Assembly: GCF_947169445.1 (NCBI RefSeq)
Contig: NZ_CAMVPU010000008.1
Coordinates: 1 to 64,000 of the forward strand
Length of the DNA stretch: 64,000 nt
DNA from: an uncultured Butyrivibrio sp.
GTDB taxonomy: Bacteria > Bacillota > Clostridia > Lachnospirales > Lachnospiraceae
Direction of reading: 5' to 3'
The position numbers and the translations under genes are program-made. Below are positions 34,530-44,006 of the stretch, piece by piece. Positions within the stretch are counted from its first letter, which is position 1. Every line of letters starts with the position of its first letter. The notes beneath the pieces are model-generated. The model did no database searches, had not been told where the DNA came from, and saw nothing but the letters and a program-made list of their open reading frames with translations.

Positions 34530-35597
34530 TTAATAATCAGCAGATTTTACTTCCATCCATGCATCGTTATACATTCTATCAACAGCATTTCCCAGATATT
34601 TGTAGGATTCTGTTGAAAAACTGTCAAGGTCAGGAAAGGCAACCTTGGAATTTTTGATATCTTCGTCTTCAATGTTTTCCTGAGCGGCAATGTTTGGAGT
34701 GGAATAGGTTATATACTCAAAATTCTTAAGAGCGATATCTTCACGGCACATGAAGTTGATCCACTTTTCAGCATTTTCAGGGTTCTTGGACTCTTTGGTG
34801 ACTACCCAGGAATCAATCCATACGTTAGTGCCTTCCTTGGGAACAACATAAACAAGATCCGGATTTTCTCTCGCGGTATAAATAGCTTCTCCGGAATATA
34901 TAACGCCAAGAGCAGCTTCGCCGCCTATCATTTTATCTCTTACCTGATCTACAACATATGCCTGAACAAGAGGCTTTTGATCGATAAGATCATCAGTTGC
35001 TGCATCAATTTCGGCAGGATCAGTAGAATTAAGGGAATACCCGTTTCGTAGAAGTGCTACCATCATGGCATCTCTTACAGAATCCTGCATAAGGATCTGA
35101 CCTGAATACTTTTCATCCCAAAGAATATCCCAACTGTCAACGGTTTCGTTTACCATGGTCTTATTGTAGAGTATTCCTACGGTTCCCCAGCAATAAGGAA
35201 CTGCATATTTGTTTTCGGCATCGAAGTCTTTGGACTGTTCAAGATACTGCTCACCAATATTTTTGATATTGGGAATGTTGTCAAAATTAAGCTCACGCAG
35301 CATATCGTTTTCGATGAGCTTTTGAATCATGTAGTCTGAGGGACATACAACATCATATGCTGAATTGTCCTGAGCAAGCTTGGCAAACATGATCTCGTTG
35401 GTTTCGAACATATCATAGATTACGTCTATTCCGGTTTCGTTTTCAAACTCGGTAATAACATCTTCGTCAATGTATTCACCCCAGTTATAAACATATAATT
35501 TTCCATTTGGATATTTAGCGGTATCTGTGCTGCCACAGGCAGTAACAGATAAAACTAATGAAAATGTAAGTAGTGCAGAGATTAGTCTTTTTTTCAT
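34530..35597 (-). CDS. potD: Spermidine/putrescine-binding lipoprotein
   Basis: 355 residues. Signal peptide with lipobox SVTACG (lipidated Cys21), then a PotD/PotF-type fold beginning LYVYNWGEYIDEDVITEFENETGIDV. The WGEYID segment and the downstream DYMIQKLIENDML fit polyamine binders. It is the last gene of a potA-potB-potC-potD operon. It captures spermidine or putrescine outside the cell for import through PotBC. Confidence 0.93.
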   Translation of the reverse strand: MKKRLISALLTFSLVLSVTACGSTDTAKYPNGKLYVYNWGEYIDEDVITEFENETGIDVIYDMFETNEIMFAKLAQDNSAYDVVCPSDYMIQKLIENDMLRELNFDNIPNIKNIGEQYLEQSKDFDAENKYAVPYCWGTVGILYNKTMVNETVDSWDILWDEKYSGQILMQDSVRDAMMVALLRNGYSLNSTDPAEIDAATDDLIDQKPLVQAYVVDQVRDKMIGGEAALGVIYSGEAIYTARENPDLVYVVPKEGTNVWIDSWVVTKESKNPENAEKWINFMCREDIALKNFEYITYSTPNIAAQENIEDEDIKNSKVAFPDLDSFSTESYKYLGNAVDRMYNDAWMEVKSADY

Positions 35598-35630
35598 ATC
35601 ATAAACCTTTCATAGGGCTTATTATTTTGC

Positions 35631-36419
35631 TTAAGTTTTCTCTTTTCCCTTATTCTGAGGAGCTCTGTAAACAATAAGTAACAGAGTAAGAACTACCACG
35701 AATATGAGAGCTGAAAGAGCATAAATTTCCGGCTGAATGCCTCTTTTTACCTCGTTATAGATGAGAGTGGAAAGAGTTTCAAAGCCTGAACCTTTGGTGA
35801 AGTAGGTGATTATAAAATCATCCAAAGACATTGTAAAGGCCATAAGTGCTCCGGATATAATTCCTGGAACAATGTCCGGAAGAATAGTCTTGAAAAATGC
35901 GTAAGGCCTTGATGCACCCAAATCCATAGCTGCTTCGTAAACATAGAAGTTAATATTCTTGACACGGGGCATAACGCTCAACATGACAAATGGGATATTA
36001 AAGGTTATATGTGCCAGAAGAATAGTGGTAAATCCTGCGCTTATATGTAGAAATCTAAATAGAAGCATCAGGGAAATACCGGTTACAATATCTGCATTTA
36101 TCATGGGAATATTGGTGATTCCCATAATAACGGACCTGGTTTTGGAAGATAGGCCTATCATGGCTATACAGGTAAAGGTACCGATTATGGTTGAAAAAAA
36201 TGTGGCCAGGACAGCAATCGATAATGTGTTGAAAAGCGCGCTGGCAACAGCTTCATCCGATAAAAGATTGATGTACCAGTCCAGTGTAAAGCCTCCCCAT
36301 TTAGCCCGTGATTTGCTGGAATTAAAGGAAAGCACGATAAGGGTAAAAATAGGAGCATACATGAAAATAAGAATAATAGCGAGGTAAATTCGTTCTAATG
36401 CTTTTTTCATATCAGCCAT
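35631..36419 (-). CDS. potC: Spermidine/putrescine ABC transporter permease
   Basis: 262 residues, six membrane helices, EAA loop VYEAAMDLGASRPYAFFKTILPDIVPG. It forms the channel with PotB. The frame extends upstream to 36446, but GGAGG in the potB 3' end points to ATG 36419 (MADMKK) or ATG 36410 (MKKALER); the first is only 2-3 nt from the ribosome site, the second about 11, so the start is uncertain by three codons. It overlaps the potB stop. Confidence 0.93.
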   Translation of the reverse strand: MADMKKALERIYLAIILIFMYAPIFTLIVLSFNSSKSRAKWGGFTLDWYINLLSDEAVASALFNTLSIAVLATFFSTIIGTFTCIAMIGLSSKTRSVIMGITNIPMINADIVTGISLMLLFRFLHISAGFTTILLAHITFNIPFVMLSVMPRVKNINFYVYEAAMDLGASRPYAFFKTILPDIVPGIISGALMAFTMSLDDFIITYFTKGSGFETLSTLIYNEVKRGIQPEIYALSALIFVVVLTLLLIVYRAPQNKGKEKT

Positions 36420-37236
36420 TACCTCCGTTATCTGAAATACTTTCAATTATCATATTAAGCAGGATAAAGACCATGAGCACTATTGAAAGACCGCTTCCAA
36501 GGTGCCAGTCATAGAGCTGAGTAAACTCCTGCTCGATGATATTACCGATCAAAAGAATCTTAGATCCGCCCAGCATTGTTGAAATAGCAAAGGTTGTAAG
36601 GGCTGGAATGAAAACCATAGTGATTCCGCTAAGAATGCCCGGCATGGAAAGCGGAAGTGTAATGCGAAGGAAGGTCTGAAGTGAATCAGCACCTAAATCT
36701 CTTGCTGCATTAATGACATTTTCATCTATTCGGTTTAATGAATTATAAATAGGCAATATCATAAATGGTAAAAAGTTGTAAACCATACCAAGGACGATAG
36801 CCCCTGATGTGTTGATTATATTCATGGTAGGAAGATGAAGGAATTCAAGAATTGTGTTTATGACTCCTTTTCCTTCAAGTAATGTCATCCATGTAAGAGT
36901 ACGCAAAAGAAAGTTCATCCACATAGGGAGAATGAACAATGTAACTATATATGCGTTCTTTTTAAGCTTCATTGATGCAAGTATCATGCCAAGTGGGTAG
37001 GAGAGCAAAAAGCATACCAATGTGCTTACAAGGGCTAAGATGACAGATCTTTTCAGGGCCTTGATATAACCTGGCTTGACGATGGTTGCGATATTTTCAA
37101 AAGAAAAGTTGCCGTCTGCGTTAGTCAGACCATAATAGATTACCATGCACAGCGGAACAACTATAAATATTATGGCCCAGGCAATGTAGGGTGATGCCAT
37201 AAGCCGGGCACTTTGCTTATTCTTAAACAGTTTCAC
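36412..37236 (-). CDS. potB: Spermidine/putrescine ABC transporter permease
   Basis: 274 residues, six helices, EAA-type loop VINAARDLGADSLQTFLRITLPLSMPG. N-terminal MASPYIAWAIIFIVVPLCMVIYYGL is typical of PotB. Its 5' end overlaps potA by 14 bases and its 3' end overlaps potC, so expression is stoichiometrically linked. Confidence 0.93.
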   Translation of the reverse strand: MKLFKNKQSARLMASPYIAWAIIFIVVPLCMVIYYGLTNADGNFSFENIATIVKPGYIKALKRSVILALVSTLVCFLLSYPLGMILASMKLKKNAYIVTLFILPMWMNFLLRTLTWMTLLEGKGVINTILEFLHLPTMNIINTSGAIVLGMVYNFLPFMILPIYNSLNRIDENVINAARDLGADSLQTFLRITLPLSMPGILSGITMVFIPALTTFAISTMLGGSKILLIGNIIEQEFTQLYDWHLGSGLSIVLMVFILLNMIIESISDNGGNG

Positions 37237-38296
37237 TTATAGCCTCCTCATCTTCAGATGCAGGAACGTTCATGATCTGAATATTAAATGGATCTACATA
37301 GATTCCAACTTCGCTGCCAACTTCAGATAGTTTTGTTGAATGAACAAGCCACTCATAGCCGCCTGCCATTACATCCATTTCGTAGTGAACACCCTTGAAG
37401 GTCAGGTCTGTTACAGTTCCCTTTATAATGCCTTTATCAGGTGCTACAAGCTCAACGTCTTCCGGTCTTATTACAACATCTACAGGTTTATTCTCACCAA
37501 AGCCCTTATCAACGCAGGCAAATTTGGCTCCAAGGATTTCAACAAGCTCATCCCTTACCATAGTGGATCTTATAATGTTGCTGTCACCGATAAAGTCAGC
37601 AACAAAAGCATTTTCAGGCTCGTTATAGATTGTTTCCGGTGAACCCTCCTGCTGAATGTAGCCCTGATTCATGACTACTATATGATCGGACATAGTAAGA
37701 GCCTCTTCCTGATCATGTGTAACATAAATAAAGGTGATTCCGAGCTCTTCCTTAAGCCTTTTTAATTCATACTGCATGTCCTGACGCATCTTGAGATCAA
37801 GGGCACCAAGTGGTTCATCCAGCAAAAGAACCTTAGGCTCATTAACAATAGCTCTTGCGATGGCAATTCGCTGCTGCTGGCCGCCGGAAAGTGATTCGGG
37901 CATACGGTTTTCAAAGCCTTCAAGGTTAACCAGCTTCAAGGCATATTTGATTTTGTCTTTGATATATGAATCGGATTTATTTTTGATTTTAAGACCAAAG
38001 GCGATATTATCGGCAATAGTCATATGTGTGAAAAGTGCATATTTCTGAAAAACAGTGTTGAGCTGTCTTTTATTGGGGGAAAGATTGGTGATATCTTCTC
38101 CGTCAAAGATAACTCTTCCCTGATCAGGCTTCTCAAAACCACCTATTATTCGAAGGGTAGTAGTTTTACCACAGCCACTGGGACCAAGCAGTGTAACAAA
38201 AGAGTTCTCATGTATGGATAAACTAAGGTCATCAAGGATCAGCTGGCCGTCATAGGACTTGGAAATATGTTCTAGAGTTATCAGATTTTTGCTCAT
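37223..38296 (-). CDS. potA: Spermidine/putrescine ABC transporter ATPase
   Basis: 357 residues. Walker A LLGPSGCGKTTTLR, ABC signature LSGGQQQRIAIARAI, Walker B VLLLDEPLGALD, H-loop YVTHDQEEAL, and a C-terminal regulatory TOBE domain (about 245-340). It powers PotBC. First gene of the operon, read leftwards from the divergent region shared with the lactonase gene. It also belongs to the family that can energise other importers, but its sugar-transporter role here is unlikely given the dedicated operon. Confidence 0.95.
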   Translation of the reverse strand: MSKNLITLEHISKSYDGQLILDDLSLSIHENSFVTLLGPSGCGKTTTLRIIGGFEKPDQGRVIFDGEDITNLSPNKRQLNTVFQKYALFTHMTIADNIAFGLKIKNKSDSYIKDKIKYALKLVNLEGFENRMPESLSGGQQQRIAIARAIVNEPKVLLLDEPLGALDLKMRQDMQYELKRLKEELGITFIYVTHDQEEALTMSDHIVVMNQGYIQQEGSPETIYNEPENAFVADFIGDSNIIRSTMVRDELVEILGAKFACVDKGFGENKPVDVVIRPEDVELVAPDKGIIKGTVTDLTFKGVHYEMDVMAGGYEWLVHSTKLSEVGSEVGIYVDPFNIQIMNVPASEDEEAISETV

Positions 38297-38490
38297 TATG
38301 GTACTCCTACCTTATTTAATTAAATTTTTATAATCAACTTTTATTGTAGAATAGATATATGTAGTGTCAAATACTTTTTTTTCATATATTTAAACTTTTA
38401 AATCATTGTGATAGAATTACAGTATATATGCATGGTTGCTATGGCAGATCTTGTATATATTAGTTTTTTTACTCTAGGAGGAAGGCTACA

Positions 38491-39555
38491 ATGGCTGGTA
38501 AAGACAAGTATGTTGCTTACGTGTCCAGTTATACATCTGGACTTGGCAGTAAATACGGAATCAGAATTTATGATGTCGATCTTAAAAACGGCAGATTGAC
38601 TGAGAAACAGAAGGTAGAGATTACCAATTCTTCTTATATTGGAATTTCACATGATAATAAGACTCTTTATTCAATTACTGATGCAGGAGTTGAATCTTAT
38701 CATATTTTACCGGACGGAGGCCTTGAATTCCTTAATGAAGCTTCAATAAATGGTATGCGTGGCTGTTATCTTAACATGGATCAGAAGGATAACTATCTTT
38801 TGACAGCCGGATATCATGACGGAAAGGTTACTATCCTTAAACTTGGCAAGGATGGCAGCATCGGCGAGATAACTGATGAGAGATATCATAAGGGACTTGG
38901 CACAGCAGCTGGCCGTAACCATGTTCCTCATGTACAGTGCATCAAGGTTTCCAAGGATAATAAATATCTTCTTGCTGCTGACCTTGGTATGGACAGAGTT
39001 AATGTTTATACACTTAACATGGAGTCAGGTAAGATTAAAGAGGTTGATGTGATCCATTGTGATCAGGAATCATCACCTAGACATATGCAGTTCTCCAAGG
39101 ACGGACATTTCCTTTATGTTTGTCTTGAACAGAAGTGCGCTATAGATGTTTATGAATATGTAGAAAAGGACGGCAATCCTGAATTTAACAAGATTCAGTC
39201 AGTTACTAATTCTGATGAGTCAGATTCTATCGGTGTTGCAAGTTCAGCGCTTACATTTTCTGAAGATTATAACTACCTGGTAAGTTCAACTGCAGGTGAA
39301 AATAATGTTCTGGTTTACAAGGTTGATAAGGAAACAGGACTTCTTACCAAAAAGATCTGTCTTCCTGTAGCGGGAGAGTATCCTAAGGATGCAGCTCTTT
39401 TCCCTGATAACAAGCATCTTGTATCTTTAAACCATGAATCAGATACGATGACATTCTTTTCAGTGGATATGGACAAGGGAACAATGGTTATGAATGGACC
39501 GGAGCTTCCTATTTCCAGACCAAACTGCATTGTATTCCACAAACTTGAAGCATAA
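38491..39555 (+). CDS. Lactonase-family beta-propeller protein (6-phosphogluconolactonase-like)
   Basis: 354 residues with seven repeating blade units typical of the YbhE/Pgl 7-bladed propeller (for example NSSYIGISHDNKTLYSITDAGVESY and HMQFSKDGHFLYVCLEQKCAIDVYEY). Propeller members hydrolyse 6-phosphogluconolactone in the oxidative pentose phosphate route, or cleave related lactones; assignment to pgl is by family only, because no zwf or gnd is in the window. GGAGGAAGG lies before the ATG. It is divergent from potA. Confidence 0.8.
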   Translation: MAGKDKYVAYVSSYTSGLGSKYGIRIYDVDLKNGRLTEKQKVEITNSSYIGISHDNKTLYSITDAGVESYHILPDGGLEFLNEASINGMRGCYLNMDQKDNYLLTAGYHDGKVTILKLGKDGSIGEITDERYHKGLGTAAGRNHVPHVQCIKVSKDNKYLLAADLGMDRVNVYTLNMESGKIKEVDVIHCDQESSPRHMQFSKDGHFLYVCLEQKCAIDVYEYVEKDGNPEFNKIQSVTNSDESDSIGVASSALTFSEDYNYLVSSTAGENNVLVYKVDKETGLLTKKICLPVAGEYPKDAALFPDNKHLVSLNHESDTMTFFSVDMDKGTMVMNGPELPISRPNCIVFHKLEA

Positions 39556-39560
39556 TTTAA

Positions 39561-39668
39561 AAGTGCCTGAAAATCATAGTTCTAACGTTGACTATGTATG
39601 ATTTGCTCGTGCAAATGACTCGCAAATCACACAATAGCCAACTATAAAACTATGATTCTCAGGCACTT
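39561..39668. repeat. Long nested inverted repeat between the lactonase gene and aroC
   Basis: Outer arms 39561-39581 and 39648-39668 pair at 20 of 21 positions (AAGTGCCTGA and AATCATAGTT against their complements). Inner arms 39587-39606 and 39622-39642 pair over about 20 bases with few mismatches. Inside, ATTTGC-TCGT-GCAAAT can fold separately. It lies between convergent genes and can terminate both, but at ~108 bases it is far longer than any other terminator here. Confidence 0.75.
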
Positions 39669-39676
39669 ATTCTATA

Positions 39677-40783
39677 TCAATTTCCATCAGTATAAAATTC
39701 AATAATACTTGATGAACGAGAACTCATGTTGGATATCATTAAGTCGAGAATTGTGTGTGCGCACATTGCTTCAACAACAACGACGGCTCGTGGAACAACT
39801 ACTGGGTCGTGACGGCCCTTTATGTTGATTTCAATATTCTCACCTGCTTTATTTACTGTGTGCTGAGTCTTGGCAATGCTAGGGGTAGGCTTTACGTAGG
39901 CGCGGACTACGATTTTATCGCCGTCGGACATGCCACCGAGAATTCCACCGCTGTGATTGGTTTCTTTGAATACTACGCCTCCGGCTGTTGTGAAGACATC
40001 ATTGTTGTAGGAACCGTTATAGGCAGATACGCGGATTCCGTCACCGATTTCTACAGCTTTAACTGCGCCGATACTCATAAGTGCTCTTGAAAGAAGAGCA
40101 TCTAATTTATCAAAGACCGGATCTCCGATTCCTGCAGGAACGCCGGTAATCTGACATTCTATTATGCCTCCAAGGGAATCCTGTTTTTCTCTTGCATTCT
40201 GGATGAGTTCCATGGCTCTTTTATCTGCATCTACGTCTGGCATGGCAGTTGGAGTCTTTAAAATTGCAGCCCTGTCAAACTTGGAATAATCAACTTCTAT
40301 ATCACCGATAGCAATAGTATAGGCACATACAGTTATCCCCATTTCGCTAAGAAGCTTGGAGCAAAGAGCGCCTGCGGCTACACGGCCAATGGTTTCACGG
40401 CCTGATGAGCGGCCACCGCCTCTGTAATCTCTGAAACCATATTTTTTATCAAATCCGTAGTCAGCATGACCTGGTCTGTAGTAATTGGCAATCTCAGAGT
40501 AATCTGCTGAAATCTGAGAAGTATTTCTGACCATGAGAGAAATCGGAGTGCCGGTAGTTTTTCCCTCGAAGACGCCTGAGAGAATTTCGACTTTATCATC
40601 CTCTTTTCTTGGAGTGGTAGCAGGGGAAGTTCCTGGCTTTCTTCTGTCCAGGAATTTCTGAATATCTTCTTCATCAAGCTTCATTCCGGCTGGAAAGCCG
40701 TCTACAACAACGCCCAGAGCCTTTCCGTGGGATTCGCCCCAGGTAGTAAGAACAATATTTTTTCCAATACTTGAACCGGCCAT
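39677..40783 (-). CDS. aroC: Chorismate synthase
   Basis: Converts EPSP to chorismate with reduced FMN, the last common step to aromatic amino acids. The 368 residues show GKNIVLTTWGESHGKALGVVVDG, the GHADYGFDKKYGFRDYRGGGRSSGRET signature split by short spacers, and the C-terminal RHDPVVVPRAVVVVEAM. It is transcribed alone on the minus strand; no other aro gene is in the window. Confidence 0.97.
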   Translation of the reverse strand: MAGSSIGKNIVLTTWGESHGKALGVVVDGFPAGMKLDEEDIQKFLDRRKPGTSPATTPRKEDDKVEILSGVFEGKTTGTPISLMVRNTSQISADYSEIANYYRPGHADYGFDKKYGFRDYRGGGRSSGRETIGRVAAGALCSKLLSEMGITVCAYTIAIGDIEVDYSKFDRAAILKTPTAMPDVDADKRAMELIQNAREKQDSLGGIIECQITGVPAGIGDPVFDKLDALLSRALMSIGAVKAVEIGDGIRVSAYNGSYNNDVFTTAGGVVFKETNHSGGILGGMSDGDKIVVRAYVKPTPSIAKTQHTVNKAGENIEINIKGRHDPVVVPRAVVVVEAMCAHTILDLMISNMSSRSSSIIEFYTDGN

Positions 40784-41013
40784 ATATACACCTCGCGTAA
40801 GTCTTTATTGCACCTATATCATAGAAATTACTATAAACAAGATAGGGATTCGGCGCAAGATTTTTTGTAGATAAATACTATAAAGCAACAGTGGACTAGA
40901 TTTTTTTATTAACCTTTTTATTGATTGAATATAATCATATTATTTGCAAAGGAGTAATTAGTACACTATTTAATGTATAATTATAGTATTGATAATCCAA
41001 ATCAAATGTATAT

Positions 41014-41058
41014 AAAGATGCCAAAAGCAAATATTCCTATAAAAATATAGGCGTCTTT
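41014..41058 (+). promoter_or_regulatory. Leader hairpin before the GH13 gene
   Basis: In the 293-base gap between aroC and the GH13 gene, AAAGATGCC (41014-41022) pairs with GGCGTCTTT (41050-41058, one G-U) around an AT-rich inner stem. The AAGGAGGA ribosome site follows at once. It could be a weak attenuator. TATAAT-like boxes at about 40930 and 40976 are possible promoters; nothing else is recognised in the gap. Confidence 0.45.
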
Positions 41059-41076
41059 TGATTTAAGGAGGAAAAT

Positions 41077-42672
41077 ATGGCTTGGTACGACGAGGCTTGT
41101 TTTTATCATATTTATCCATTGGGGCTTTTGGGAGCCCCTGCGCAGAATGAATATAACGGGGTAACTCACAGATTAAAAAATCTTGATCCCTGGATAGGAC
41201 ATATTAAAGATATTGGTTGCAATGCAATTTACATTGGGCCTTTATTTGAGTCCGTAGGGCATGGCTATGAAACTACAGACTACAGAAAGCTTGATTCAAG
41301 GCTTGGAGACAATAAGGACCTAAAGAGGTTCGTAAAAAAATGCCATGATGAGGGGATTCGTGTAATACTCGACGGTGTGTTCAACCATACCGGCCGTGAT
41401 TTCTTTGCCTTTAAGGATATCAAAGAAAACAGGGAAAACTCCAGATATAAGGACTGGTACTGTAACGTGAATTTTTGGGGGAATAACGAGTATAATGACG
41501 GTTTCTCCTATGATAACTGGGGCGGTTATAATCTTCTTGTTAAACTCAATCAGAGAAATCCCGAGGTACAGCAATATATTTTTGATACAATCAGATTCTG
41601 GGTAAAAGAATTTGATATAGATGGTCTTAGACTCGATGCAGCAGATGTCCTTGACTTTGATTTCATGAAAGCTCTAAGGGGCGTTGCTAATGAGGTTAAG
41701 CCTGATTTTTGGCTCATGGGCGAAGTTATTCATGGAGATTATAGCAGGTGGGTTAATGAAGGAACGCTTCACTCGGTAACAAATTATGTTATGCATAAAG
41801 CGCTTTATTCAGGCCATAATGATCATAATTATTTTGAGATAGCCCATACTCAGAGAAGACTTGAGGGCATGAGCGGAAGTGGGCAAAATGGCTTTAAACT
41901 CTATAATTTTGTTGATAATCACGATGTGGAGAGAATTTATACCAAGCTAAATAATAAGGCTCATTTTACACCGGTTCACATACTCCTTTATACACTTCCG
42001 GGAATTCCTTCAATATATTACGGCTCTGAATTCGGTATTGAAGGGAGAAAAGAGAAATTCTCGGATGCTTCGCTGCGACCTTCTCTTAATATAGAAGATT
42101 ATAAAGACGCGCTAAAAAATAATCCTCAAACAAAGCTTATTGCAGTGCTTGGGAAAATAAGGAAGGCGGTTCCTTCGCTTTCATATGGCGATTATAAGGA
42201 GCTTCATCTTACAAACAGACAGTTTGCTTTTTCGAGAAGCTTTAATGGTAAACAAGTGCTTGTAGCAGTTAATAATGATGACTGCGAAGCCTGGTTTACT
42301 TTGCCGGCGGGAGGAAGTGGTGAATATTTTGGCGGTTTAAGCGGAGAAAAAGTGCCTGTAAATAATGGTAATATCAGTTTTTGCATAAAGCCAAATTCTG
42401 GTGAAATCTGGATTCCGGCTGATGAAAAAGATAATGAAAATATGCAAGAAACAGAATTAGTAAGTGATAATCAGCCACAAGAAGAATGCATAAATGAGAC
42501 AACGAATTCAGAACATGGATCCTATGAAGATGGTGTTATAGCAGGTCTTCAGGAAGCTATTCTTGCAATTATGGAAAAGAACGGTAATGTGACCGACCAG
42601 ATGAGGCGGGATGTGTACAACAATGTATATCATGACTCGCTTATAAACTGGATCAAGAGCTTTATCAGATAA
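41077..42672 (+). CDS. Intracellular GH13 alpha-amylase-family enzyme
   Basis: 531 residues, no signal peptide, so a cytosolic alpha-glucan or maltodextrin enzyme. The catalytic barrel starts at the N-terminus (WYDEACFYHIYPLGLLG). Conserved regions: DGVFNHTG, GLRLDAAD with nucleophile Asp187, GEV with acid/base Glu216, and FVDNHD with Asp283; all intact. A beta-sandwich domain (~370-445) is followed by an acidic linker and an unusual ~50-residue C-terminal helical tail (GSYEDGVIAGLQEAILAIMEKNG to the end). Neopullulanase or cyclomaltodextrinase-like activity is the best guess; precise specificity cannot be read. Confidence 0.88.
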   Translation: MAWYDEACFYHIYPLGLLGAPAQNEYNGVTHRLKNLDPWIGHIKDIGCNAIYIGPLFESVGHGYETTDYRKLDSRLGDNKDLKRFVKKCHDEGIRVILDGVFNHTGRDFFAFKDIKENRENSRYKDWYCNVNFWGNNEYNDGFSYDNWGGYNLLVKLNQRNPEVQQYIFDTIRFWVKEFDIDGLRLDAADVLDFDFMKALRGVANEVKPDFWLMGEVIHGDYSRWVNEGTLHSVTNYVMHKALYSGHNDHNYFEIAHTQRRLEGMSGSGQNGFKLYNFVDNHDVERIYTKLNNKAHFTPVHILLYTLPGIPSIYYGSEFGIEGRKEKFSDASLRPSLNIEDYKDALKNNPQTKLIAVLGKIRKAVPSLSYGDYKELHLTNRQFAFSRSFNGKQVLVAVNNDDCEAWFTLPAGGSGEYFGGLSGEKVPVNNGNISFCIKPNSGEIWIPADEKDNENMQETELVSDNQPQEECINETTNSEHGSYEDGVIAGLQEAILAIMEKNGNVTDQMRRDVYNNVYHDSLINWIKSFIR

Positions 42673-42817
42673 TCGCTACCTTCATACAATGAAATTTAGT
42701 TTTAACTCCTCATAAAAAGATAGTGAATTTTTGGTGAATTAAGTATATAATTTACCTTGTATTTGACGTAATTTTATTTTACGGTCTAAATATCTGAAAT
42801 AAGAGGGGATTTCTGAT

Positions 42818-43960
42818 ATGAATGCCGGTTATCTACAGAAACAGATTACCTATAAAGAAAAAATAATATCCCAGGTTGGGAAATTTAACAGAAAGCATAA
42901 GCATCTTTCATTTCTGGGAGTTGCTTATGCTGTTTTGGCTATTTTTACATATAATATTCTTTTCTATTTTTACAGGAACGTTAAAAGATTTACTGCGCTT
43001 GCCTGCATAATTCTTTTCTTTATTTCCAGCAGTAGTTTTTCTTATCCGGGAATGTCACTTAATATCAGCTTTGACTCTGATCTGAATATTGAAAGTGAGG
43101 ATAGAAGTGATTTAGAAGAAATCTCACTTGTTGAAGTCGCGCAGTCCGATGCTCAGCTTTCTGTTGCAAAAGATATAGATATTAATGTACTTAAAGAGGC
43201 TGAAAATCAGGTTAATCCTGACGTTTCTGAGGCTGATCATCTTAATCCCGACATGCAGGTGTCTATTGATGATATTTTAGAAGCAGAAAGTGAAGAGGCT
43301 ATAGAGGTATCAGAAACTACAGATGATAATGCAGCTATTTTGGAAGAAGATACTGCACTTGCTTCTTCGATGGATGAATTGTCTTTTTCCAAGGATGACT
43401 GGAAAATCGTTCTTGTAAATAAGCAGCATCCTATTCCTGATAGTTATTCGTTCCCGCTTGGAACAATTAATGGCAGCATGAAATGCGATGAAAGGATCAT
43501 AGAACCCCTTCTTTCTATGATGAAAGCTGCAAGTGCTGATGGTGTTAAGCTTATCATCTGCTCACCTTACAGGGACATGGACAGGCAGACAATGTTGTTT
43601 ACCAATAAGGTCAACAGATATATGGATGCCGGAATGTGCTATATGGATGCTTACAATCTTGCGTCTCAGGCAGTTACGGTTCCCGGTTCTTCAGAGCATC
43701 AGATTGGACTTGCCATTGATATTATTACTGATGGCTATTCAAGCCTTGACGAAGGCTTTGCTAATACCAGTGCAGGTAAATGGCTTTTAGCTAATAGCTA
43801 TAAATACGGCTTTATTCTTAGATATCCTAAGGGGAAAGAGACAATAACCAGCATAGAATATGAGCCCTGGCACTTTAGATATGTTGGAGTTGACGCAGCG
43901 ACGATTATGGCTCAAAATGATATTTGCCTTGAAGAGTTCTGGAATATTTATGTTAAGTAA
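42818..43960 (+). CDS. VanY/M15-family D-alanyl-D-alanine carboxypeptidase
   Basis: 380 residues. The N-terminal cytosolic stretch is followed by two hydrophobic segments (about 33-52 and 58-75), an acidic Ser/Glu/Asp linker (~88-190), then an extracellular M15 zinc peptidase domain. Zinc ligands His294 (SSEHQIG), Asp301 (AIDI) and His352 (EPWHFRYVG) are present, with SPYRDMDRQ upstream. It trims the terminal D-Ala from peptidoglycan stem peptides. No van resistance genes are nearby, so a housekeeping cell-wall role is likely. Confidence 0.88.
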   Translation: MNAGYLQKQITYKEKIISQVGKFNRKHKHLSFLGVAYAVLAIFTYNILFYFYRNVKRFTALACIILFFISSSSFSYPGMSLNISFDSDLNIESEDRSDLEEISLVEVAQSDAQLSVAKDIDINVLKEAENQVNPDVSEADHLNPDMQVSIDDILEAESEEAIEVSETTDDNAAILEEDTALASSMDELSFSKDDWKIVLVNKQHPIPDSYSFPLGTINGSMKCDERIIEPLLSMMKAASADGVKLIICSPYRDMDRQTMLFTNKVNRYMDAGMCYMDAYNLASQAVTVPGSSEHQIGLAIDIITDGYSSLDEGFANTSAGKWLLANSYKYGFILRYPKGKETITSIEYEPWHFRYVGVDAATIMAQNDICLEEFWNIYVK

Positions 43961-44006
43961 TTCTTAAGGCTGATACTATTGTTTTTTAGCCAAAGGAAGT
44001 TTTATT

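Noticed and set aside
39561..39668. CRISPR-like or insertion-sequence remnant
   Set aside because: It is a single palindrome without regular repeats, spacers or a transposase frame.
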